A stretch of DNA of 64,000 nt from Brachypodium distachyon (Eukaryota > Streptophyta > Magnoliopsida > Poales > Poaceae), in assembly GCF_000005505.3 (NCBI RefSeq), contig NC_016134.3:47954650-48018649 (forward strand), given 5' to 3'. The notes under the pieces are model-generated. The model saw nothing but the letters and a program-made list of their open reading frames with translations, was not told the origin of the DNA and searched no databases. Below are positions 56,360 to 64,000 of the stretch, piece after piece. The position numbers were made by a program, and so were the translations under genes. The stretch's first letter is position 1, and the number at the start of each line of letters is the position of its first letter.

Positions 56360-57562
56360 ATGCTTTCGGGAGAAGAGGACAGCTCGACAGGGAAGCTGCA
56401 GTTCGACAGGGACTCCGAGGAAAGCTTCCAGGAGAAGAGGACAGCTCTGGTAAGCATTCGAGCTAAAACATCTTTAAGATGTCGCTCGTTGGAGTTGTTA
56501 TTTTCTGAACTAAGTAAATTTCGATATGCAGGCCGGGGTTGTGTTGAAGGCAAATGTGCCAATCGAAGTTCATGCAAGTAAGGTGTACACACGGACAATC
56601 TTCGAACAGTTTGGATTAGCACTTTATGAGTCTGGACAGTACTTGCTAGATGAATTGGAACCAGGCAAGCTGTACCTCGCCAGGCACACGAGGGCTGTTG
56701 CTAAAGAAAAATGGTGCAAGGTGGTGTTCCATGTTAGAGTGGACAGGTCGAGTGAGGAGTTCGATTGTGAGTGCGGATATTTTGAACATGCGGGGATGCT
56801 TTGCTGCCACACATTGAAGGTTGCTGCCTAAAATTGATACGCTTGTTCTGTTTTAAAAATCGGCAATTTTTATCGGCCACCCATGTACGGCATGTTATCT
56901 GAGAATTTTTGTATATGAACTGGAACTAAACTGGTTGGTGTTTCATGCAGGTGATGGTCCATTTGGGGTACGAAAGCATCCCAGACCGATATGTTCTGAA
57001 GAGGTGGACTAAAGATGCTAGGGACATACTACCACCTAATTTGGTCAGGTACCAAAAAGACAGGGGCGTGCCTAATTGCTCCAGCTATAGGCATTCGAGT
57101 CTTCAGCTCACTTGCCTAGAGGTTAATGCCCTAGGCGATGCAAATATGCAATGCTATGAGAAAGCCATGCGTGTAATGTTAAAATTGAAGAATGATTTAT
57201 TGCCAATGAGTAAGGTGAAAGATGGCCTGGGCGTGGAGGTACGAGAGAAGGAGTTACATCAAGTAAAAATGGACGCGCCGGCATCGGACGAGCATGAAGT
57301 CCGAGGTGTTATTGTTTCATAGCCTCCTAAGAGAAGGAAAGCAGGCAGGCCTACAAACAAGCGCGACAAAGCACCATATGAAGAGGGAGTTAAGAGAACA
57401 AGGTTTTGTTCAATTTGCCGTTTGTCAGGTCACAAGAACACTACATGTCCGCAGCGCGGGGATATCCCTAGGGCTCCCAGGAAGCAGCCAAGGTGTTCAA
57501 ACTGTGGCGTATCGGGGCACCGTAAGACCAACTGCTCGAATCCCAGGATTTTGTTCATGTAG
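56360..57562 (+). pseudogene. FAR1-related (MULE-derived) C-terminal fragment with in-frame stop
   Basis: Three joined parts: 56360-56449 (unrelated acidic N-terminal piece), 56532-56819 and 56951-57562. The second codes EVHASKVYTRTIFEQFG, a middle KWCKVVFHVRV and the SWIM zinc finger CECGYFEHAGMLCCH. The third codes IPDRYVLKRWTKDARD, a conserved FAR1/FHY3-family block. A TAG at 57320-57322 then interrupts a frame that continues with PPKRRKAGRP and two zinc knuckles (CSICRLSGHKNTTC, CSNCGVSGHRKTNC) to 57562. The N-terminal FAR1 DNA-binding domain and the MULE transposase core are missing. FAR1-like proteins are domesticated Mutator transposases acting as transcription factors; this copy is a truncated relic, or at most a short SWIM-domain protein ending at the TAG. 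Confidence 0.8.
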
Positions 57563-57692
57563 TGAGGTGCTAATTTACTTCCTTCCTACTAATTCATATA
57601 TTTTAGTGCGTCCCCAAAGCTCATCCAAGCCATATGTCCCATCTCATTGTGCATCAGAATTGGAGCTGCAAAAAAATACAATTATTGTTGAT

Positions 57693-57840
57693 TTCTGAAT
57701 GTGCACCATTGTCTTTGAATCTCTGAATATGTGCACGTTATTTAGATTCTCTGAATATATGCTCATTATTTCTGAATCTTTGAATATGTACATAGCTATG
57801 CAATATATGCACATTATTTCTGAATCATTGAATTTATACT
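57693..57840. repeat. Degenerate ~30-bp minisatellite
   Basis: Several imperfect units built from TTTCTGAATCTTTGAATATG and GTGCACATTA. A further unit (TTTCTGAATGTATGCACATT) sits at about 58215-58256. Confidence 0.7.
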
Positions 57841-58334
57841 GGCACACCACAGTACACATTCTATTACATCATCACAAAATAACTGCAGTTTGCTTCAGTA
57901 CACACAGCTATGCCTATGCAAAACTCGAGTCAGACAGAAAAGAAGCTAACAATTTCAATTTTTTTGTCAATCGATCATAGCAGCTTCAGGCATCATCTCT
58001 GCTCTTGGCCAACATAACTTCATCTTCAAAGCCCACACCAAACCGTTGCTCTTGCCTCGTACTGGCTTGAGTTCTCCTTCGCGTACCTGAACAAATTTGG
58101 TAAAATGAGAAAACAAGATCACTGTGAACCTGAACCACGAATTGAACTAAATGACCACAAAAATCGAACCACGAACTGAGCCAAATCACCCTAAAAATTG
58201 AACCGTGAATTGAAATTTCTGAATGTATGCACATTATTTATGAATCTTTGAATCCATCTTTGCTCCAGCTATAGGCATTCGAGTAGAGAAGGGAGAAGAG
58301 AACGGCGTAGTCTGCATCTCGTTGTGAAGATGGA

Positions 58335-58468
58335 CTGGTCCATGTACGATGCTAGCAACGGTCGGATGGTCCATGTCCCTGGCGTCCATGACTTGGGCCA
58401 ACTGGTCCATGTACCACGCGAGTAACGGTCGGATGGCCCAGGTCCCTGCTGTCTATAACTTGGGCCAA
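58335..58468. repeat. 67-bp tandem duplication
   Basis: Units at 58335-58401 and 58402-58468 both run from CTGGTCCATGTAC to ACTTGGGCCAA with about ten substitutions. No coding sense is apparent. Confidence 0.85.
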
Positions 58469-58880
58469 ATGCAGGCGCGACCCATTAATTGCATCTTGGT
58501 GGTGGGCCTAGCCTGCAGGATACAGCTTGCATACGAATAGGGCTGAATCTGAATACTAAAAAGAACCAGCCCATTGGGACGGGACGATGGGGGAAAGAAG
58601 GGTAAGTATAACCAGCTACATATAGCTCGGGAGACGTATGGAATCTTCGCCAACCGACCCAGTATAAACGCACGAAAGTAGATCGATCATTGGGGGACTC
58701 TACCGGGAGTCCTGGCTCCCATGTGCCAAAAATCTATGTCCCAGTTAGAGTCTCCCAAGGATCCCGGGTGCCACAAATTCTGGTCCTTTCAAAACAGGAT
58801 AGATAGCTTGGGTTGCGTAGGTTTTCATTGAATAATTAGGGTAACTCTAGATCGATCTTGGCAAGAATTAAAATCGAGAG

Positions 58881-60543
58881 ATGGATCGATCGATGACCAA
58901 GCTGGGATCATGCCTGGGAGCTGGTACGACGAAGCTTGATGACCTTCCAGAGGTAAATTAATTTGCGGTAACATGTACATGCATGAACTAGTGTTGCTTA
59001 TTCTCTTGGCGCAGGACATTCTTTGCGTGGTGTTTTCACGGCTGCCCATGAGGGACGCAGCCCGTGCGGGCGCGTCGTGCTGTACCTTGCTGCGCGTGTG
59101 GAGGAGGCAGCCGGATCTGATATTCGACGAGGACACGTTGTTCCGCCGTGGCGGCACGGGCACAGACCTTGTCCGCTTGGTTGACGCGACCCTGCTGCGG
59201 CACCGCACCGACACGGCATTGCAGACTCTCACCGTCAGGTCGTCCTGCCTGCACGGAGACGCCGCCGCCTCCGTCCGTGGCTGGCTGCGGTTTGCCCTCG
59301 GTTCAACCGTCACCAGGCGCCTGACGCTCGACCTGTCTCTAGCCGCAGCAGCAAGTAGCAGGAACAGCTGCTGCCTCTACGATTTCCCGCCCCTCGGCGC
59401 GGCGGCTGCCACGGCGCTGGAGCACCTGCACTTGAGATCGGGATCATTGTTACTAAAGAAGCCGCCGCCGAAGCTCACCAACCTGGCCGCCGTCGTGCTT
59501 GACACCGTGCGCGTCACCAGCCAAGGCCTCGAGCGCTTCCTCTCGTCGTGCTACAAGCTAGAGAGCCTCGAGCTCAGGCGCTGCGACCAGATCGTTCACG
59601 TGAGGGTGCCCCCGGCGCCGAGGCGGCTAGATCTGCAGGTGCATAGGTGCCGGTCGGTGAGAAGCATCCGTCTGTCCGAATCCCATGTCACGTCGCTCGT
59701 CTTCACCGGCCAAAACAGGCGGAGGAGGCTGCTGGTTGTTGGGCAACAAGGGGCGCAGGACACGAGGCGGGCCACCTTTAACCTGCAGTACGGCAGGCCC
59801 TCCTTTCCCGACGAACCACCAGAAGCAGCAGCAGCAGCAGCATTAGACCGGCGATTGGATCCCACGAGCCTAGCGCACGCCATGCCACGCCTAGAGACCT
59901 TGTCCCTAAGCCTGTCCATACTCATCAGGCTCAAGCTGTCGCCAAACCAGAGGTTCCTTCATCTCAAGCATCTCAACCTTAGCAGGAGCATGGACGGCAA
60001 CAAGAGATCAGATTTCCGCCGTTTCCGTTTCGTGGTCTACTTTCTGCGGGCAGCACCTGCACTGGAATCGCTCAAGCTGCATGTAAGCTAAGCTAATTTG
60101 CTTGTTGATTCCGTAGAAATTAATTCATCCATTCATTCTACTCAAGACTGACTGAAATTAAAATGCAGTTGCTTCGCACGGCACCGGCCTTGGATGCATC
60201 TCCTGGTAGCCTTCACCTCCCCACGGAGCAGCCGAGGAGCCCGCACCAGGGTCTCAAGGCCGTCCATATCACTGGTTTCAGCGCTGACCTCGCCTTGCTC
60301 CAGCTCGCGCTCTACATCCTGGAAAACGCGCGCGCCCTCGAGCGCCTGTCACTTGACCCCACACAGCAGGACGAGCGCGACTGGCCCGACATGATACACT
60401 CGTATCCGGGATGGTTTAGAAAGATGACGCTTGCTCAGGAGGCCATTGACATGCATATCGGCCCCGTCGTGGAATCCATGTCTGCCGCTGGCTCGCGGAC
60501 GATACAGCTGCTAGGTCTGTTCCATCTCTGTGGCTCGGATTAG
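58881..60543 (+). CDS. F-box/LRR protein (504 aa)
   Basis: Three exons (58881-58952, 59015-60082, 60169-60543) all join in phase 0. The F-box spans the first junction: KLDDLPE / DILCVVFSRLPMRDAARAGASC, then LLRVWRRQPDLIFDEDTLF. After it come irregular leucine-rich segments (ALEHLHLRSGSLLL, LTNLAAVVLDTVRV, LESLELRRCDQI, LETLSLSLSILIRLKLS, HLKHLNLSRS, ALESLKLH and LKAVHITGF). This is the grass F-box/LRR (RNI-like) layout; such proteins are substrate receptors of SCF ubiquitin ligases. No FBD motif is clear, although the last exon resembles the region after it (LYILENARALERLSLDP). The second Met (58893) is an alternative start. Substrate unknown. Confidence 0.87.
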
Positions 60544-61481
60544 CGCGCTTGTCTGCCCTACATCTACTGCATGATGCTCTCTGCTAATTTTGTGTCAAAA
60601 TTTTAAGGTTTCGTGTTAATTTGTTTGGTTGCTTGGCAAGATTTCTTTTGACTATCCAAAAAGGCTAGCTAGGAATTAATCCTTGATCAATGATGTGGCT
60701 CCTAGCCAGTGCGCTTGCTCTCTGTACCACTAGTCTACAACCAAGCAGTGTCCAGAAAACTGTGGGTAAGTAAATTGGGCGCTACGAGCAACTCCAAGAG
60801 ATCCCCTAAATCTCTCCATCAAGATACCGTGTCAACCTGGTACTACAATACTTTGGATTGCGATACTCGATCGAGATTGGAAAGAAACGATTAATCAAAT
60901 TACTACATCATCAATAATTCGGCCGTCAGACTTGTGCTGGACATACACCAATACTTTGATTTTAAAAAATGAATTCCTAAAGAGCAAGATCAGTAAACTT
61001 TCTTCAGTTATCATTTCAAAGATAACCAAGGCAGAGCTCCTTTAGGATCAATACAAGCAAAAGCAATCCAGCAAGGCAAATAGTAACATACGACAACAAG
61101 ACAAACAAAACGGTGGCTGCAGTTAAAAGTTGGCATCCCACTAGGAAGAATCGTCATGGCAGTGCCACCCATGCCAACATGTATCCAACCACTCCGTCTT
61201 TCTCAGGTACCACATACACAGCCACATTAACACGGCATCCAAAAACTTCCTCCTGGTCAGGTACTACATACACAGCTCTGTTCTTTCTCAGGTAAACACA
61301 CATCTACATTGAATTCCCAGACGAATCAGAAGAAAGCCAGTCATTGAATCACCGGAACTGCTCTGCTTCCATCATATTTCATGGCCACCCTGCTAAGAAA
61401 AGATCATGTAAGAATTACACGCCGGAATTAGAGCAAACGGGCATCAAAATTAAACTTGTCACATACATGGATATCTTCTGA
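60544..61481. other. Spacer between F-box gene and FtsZ fragment
   Basis: No gene supported. A short duplication of GGTACCACATACACAGC-like sequence occurs near 61206 and 61258. Confidence 0.55.
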
Positions 61482-62459
61482 TTAGTCTGTAAGAATCAAT
61501 GTCACAGCCACCTGAAAAGAACAAAACTATGTGCATGGGTGTCTTCAAGTGAAAATAAAACAAGTAAAACCTCATTCCATAAACATTGCATATGATCCAA
61601 CCATGTAGAAAGAAAATGTAACCTGCAGACCGAGTGATGGATCAATAACAGCACCATATATAATTCTGGCATCCCAACTAGCAAGATTGGCAATCGTTGT
61701 AACTGCACAATCCACCTAAACAATTGAAAAGAAATTAGTCACTGTGGGTCCCAGAAAAAGGGTTTAGAACAGCAATACAGTGGGGACCACGACAATACAT
61801 ATTACAGTACAAATACTGTAACAGTCTGTCATACAGGGTCACTAAAAATATGAAAACTTGCCCTAGATCAGAAAAAGGGTTTAAGAAAGCAACCACAAAA
61901 ACTAAACTAAACAATTAAGTCAGAATGATATGGTATCAAACCTCTGACATAGTTAAATCAGGGCCTCCAGTGATGTTCAATATTATACTCTTTGCTCTTT
62001 CAATTTCAATTTCCAAAACCGGTGACCCAACTGCCTTCAGAGTGGCCTCTTCGGATCTCGACTTTCCTGGAAATTTAAAGCAACATGATAAAATAAAGAA
62101 CTTCAGTAGAAAGCTACAATAAATTTGGCTACATATATTCAGATGATTGATATTAGCATTACCATTTTATTATCAACTAAGAGAAACAAGAAGATTGAAT
62201 ATGCTTCGATGGTATGCAATAAGTTCTCTTCTAGTCGACAGTAACAAAATATGACACATATATATACTTCAACGAATGGAAGTAAATGATTAACCTTAAT
62301 GAACCGAGTGCAAATGACAATTTAAAATGCAAGGAGGATGTTCAAAACTTTTATTTCAGCTGTAATACCTGTAGCACTTCCTCTACCCATAGAAGATAAC
62401 CCTGTGTCTTGCAGAACTGAGTGGATGTCATCAAGTTTGACTTGAACAAACGCTGACGG
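61482..62459 (-). pseudogene. FtsZ2-type tubulin-like GTPase, C-terminal fragment
   Basis: Four minus-strand exons (62459-62369, 62066-61942, 61715-61623, 61511-61482) splice in frame and code about 93 residues. They match the FtsZ region after the GTP-binding domain: VQVKLDDIHSVLQDTGLSSMG, GRGSATGKSRSEEATLKAV, SPVLEIEIERAKSIILNITGG, PDLTMSEVDCAVTTIANLAS and WDARIIYGAVIDPSLGLQ, ending VAVTLILTD and a stop. FtsZ2 polymerises into the chloroplast division ring. The GTP-binding half with the GGGTGTG loop was not found upstream before the CHX gene, and the frame ends where the last strand of the family should continue. A truncated gene copy that kept its introns is the best reading, so it is a segmental and not a retro copy. 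Confidence 0.8.
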
Positions 62460-62987
62460 CTGTAGAAGAGAACGAAAAATTATATCAAATGATGAAATAG
62501 GTTCTTTTCTCGTCGTTCATTTGGAATCTTAAAGCATAAATCATATCAAACGGCAATGGAATCAACTTGTCTCTAACTAAAATATTAGGCGGCTTAAATA
62601 TAGCAAAACCGAAAACTAAACCCTGGTCCTGTTGATCAATGATGATAATTTGACATATATACAAAATAAACATACACACAGTTGGAGATTTCCTCATTGA
62701 GACACGTGCGTCGATCAACACGCACAATAGATACTACTGCTTTCTGCAACAAAAAAGAAGCAAAAACGACAATGATACTCAGTCAGCATATCACATTGAT
62801 CTCTGAATTTGGTTACAACAAAAGTTAGTTTCACAACAACATGTTGCTATTTTTTTTAGGAAAACACACATGTTGCTATTGCTACTATCGTGCAACAAAA
62901 TGAACATCTAGCTGCAACAAAAAACAAGGGAAAGAAAAAAACAGTACAACAGATTTGTTGCAATCAATGTCCAATCAGTAACTCTGC
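62460..62987. other. Spacer between FtsZ fragment and CHX gene
   Basis: AT-rich; includes the probable 3' UTR of the CHX gene (minus strand). A minus-strand acceptor-like TTGTTGCAG near 62750 is followed by sequence that does not resemble FtsZ. Confidence 0.5.
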
Positions 62988-64000
62988 CTAATACTGGTCC
63001 TGTTGATCGGCATCGGCGGCGGCGGCGGCGGCCTGTTGCTGGATGACGAGGATGGAGACCTTGGACGCGAACTCCGCCGACGCGAGCATGTCGCCAAGCA
63101 CGCCGAGCTCCGGGCACTCGCTCCACTCAGAGAGCCCGCTGGTGAGCGCGGAGCCCTCAACGTCCCTGTCCTCGCCTCGCCGTCCGACGATCAGAAGGTC
63201 GAATTTGTCGCTCATGGACCTCACCACCGACGCCGTGCCCTCGCCGTCCTCCACCGTCTTCTCCACGTACACCACCCTCTCGTTCTCCCTATACCTCTGC
63301 CAGAACTCCTGCAGCGCCTCCTCGTCCCTGGCTTCGTCTCTGCCCCCCATGCCCACCCAGTTCCTCAGCTTGAACCTCACCACCGTCAGCGACACGCCCC
63401 CGGCGGCGCCATTGCCGTCGGGCGGCATCCTGGCGGCGTACGCCAGCGCCTCCCGGTCGTCTGGCCCGCCGAGGAAGTAGAGCGCCACTCGCTGCAGCAT
63501 GCTGCTGCTCCGTCCCCCAGTCATGGTGGCGCACGCCGCCGACCCGGACGCCAGTCCGTGGTCGACCAGGATGGCCACGGAGCACGGCGCGTGGTCGAGC
63601 ACGCCCCTGTTGGCGGCGCGAATGGCGTTGTTGGCCGTGCTCCGGGCGCCGTCCGAGGACTTGTGGAACGGCAGCAGGATGAGGTTGGCCTTCCGGCCGT
63701 GCGCCAGCGAGCAGACGTCCTGGTGCATCGAGCTGAACGGCGACTGCGCCACGTAGGGGCTCACTGACACCGCCCCCGCCGCCGCCTGCTGCTCCAGGTG
63801 CCTGAACGCATTCACGATCCTGTCCGAGGAAGACGACGAAGCCGAAGCCGAGGAAGAAGACGACTTCTTATGGGGCTTTAAAACGGACGCGGCCCGGCCC
63901 ACGAGCTCTGTCAGGTGTAGCACGATGAGCGACAGCGGGTAATCCCTGGACGCGCCGGAGGCGTCTAGGAGGTCGATGAGCGGCGCGGCGTGGTCCTCCG
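62988..64000 (-). CDS. CHX-type cation/H+ antiporter, C-terminal part (5' end outside window)
   Basis: The minus-strand frame is open from the window edge to the TAG at 62988 (337 codons plus two bases). It matches the soluble tail of plant CHX proteins (CPA2 family, endomembrane or plasma-membrane K+/H+ exchange): EDHAAPLIDLLDASG, LSLIVLHLTELVGRAA, DRIVNAFRHLEQQ, VAQSPFSSMHQDVCSLAHG, NLILLPFHK, VLDHAPCSVAILVDHGL, VALYFLGGPDDREALAYAARM, LTVVRFKLRNW and FDLLIVGRRGE. These are two USP-like nucleotide-binding folds in tandem. The membrane transporter half must lie beyond 64000 and was not seen. The tail ends in an Ala/Gln/Asp-rich stretch. No break is visible. Confidence 0.92.
   Translation of the reverse strand, partial: EDHAAPLIDLLDASGASRDYPLSLIVLHLTELVGRAASVLKPHKKSSSSSASASSSSSDRIVNAFRHLEQQAAAGAVSVSPYVAQSPFSSMHQDVCSLAHGRKANLILLPFHKSSDGARSTANNAIRAANRGVLDHAPCSVAILVDHGLASGSAACATMTGGRSSSMLQRVALYFLGGPDDREALAYAARMPPDGNGAAGGVSLTVVRFKLRNWVGMGGRDEARDEEALQEFWQRYRENERVVYVEKTVEDGEGTASVVRSMSDKFDLLIVGRRGEDRDVEGSALTSGLSEWSECPELGVLGDMLASAEFASKVSILVIQQQAAAAAADADQQDQY

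Larger units (their letters stand above)
57563..58880. other. Repeat-bearing spacer and F-box gene leader
   Basis: No gene. Contains a degenerate minisatellite (57693-57840), a related unit at about 58215-58256 and a 67-bp tandem duplication (58335-58468). The last few hundred bases are probably the promoter and leader of the F-box gene. Confidence 0.6.

Overview
The window is nuclear DNA of a grass (Poaceae), probably a compact Pooideae-type genome such as Brachypodium, although the species cannot be proven from sequence alone. The evidence is spliced genes with GT..AG introns, very GC-rich single-exon PPR genes beside AT-rich intergenic DNA, a cytosolic-type tRNA-Pro, grass-type MITEs, and protein families typical of or expanded in grasses (DUF6598, RIP-fold proteins, FAR1-like, F-box/LRR). 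Gene density is about one locus per 4 kb.

Layout. 1-6.5 kb: a small unknown gene, a tRNA-Pro(CGG), and on the minus strand a six-exon gene for PAP8/pTAC6, a subunit associated with the plastid-encoded RNA polymerase. 6.5-9.9 kb: no gene recognised. 10.2-19.2 kb: a complete 23-exon RAPTOR1 gene (TORC1 scaffold). 20.5-26.8 kb: a P-class PPR gene, a double-dsRBD (DRB) gene with a repetitive acidic tail, and a minus-strand PLS-class PPR gene. 27.7-28.8 kb: a RIP-fold gene with its catalytic residues present. 30.6-38.1 kb: transposon-rich, with a TAA-flanked Tourist-like MITE, a GC-rich long-TIR element and a complete 3.39-kb hAT element carrying a decayed transposase. 38.3-40.4 kb: a DUF6598 gene. 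42.1-45.8 kb: a tandem PLAC8-family pair, the first copy broken. 45.9-50.9 kb: a DYW-type PPR gene and a second PLS-class PPR gene. 51.2-54 kb: an eRF1-like gene lacking NIKS and GGQ, and an acidic-tail protein. 56.4-57.6 kb: a FAR1/MULE-like fragment. 58.9-60.5 kb: an F-box/LRR gene. 61.5-62.5 kb: a fragment of an FtsZ2-type gene. 63-64 kb: the C-terminal part of a CHX-type cation/H+ antiporter running off the window edge.

Functional themes: plastid and organelle gene expression (PAP8, four PPR proteins, the FtsZ fragment) and translation or growth control (RAPTOR1, eRF1-like, RIP-fold). These genes have separate promoters and no operon logic applies, so their neighbourhood is ordinary eukaryotic synteny. 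The most unusual item is the eRF1-like gene, which keeps the eRF1 scaffold but has lost both activities that define a release factor. I saw no convincing new multi-gene system.
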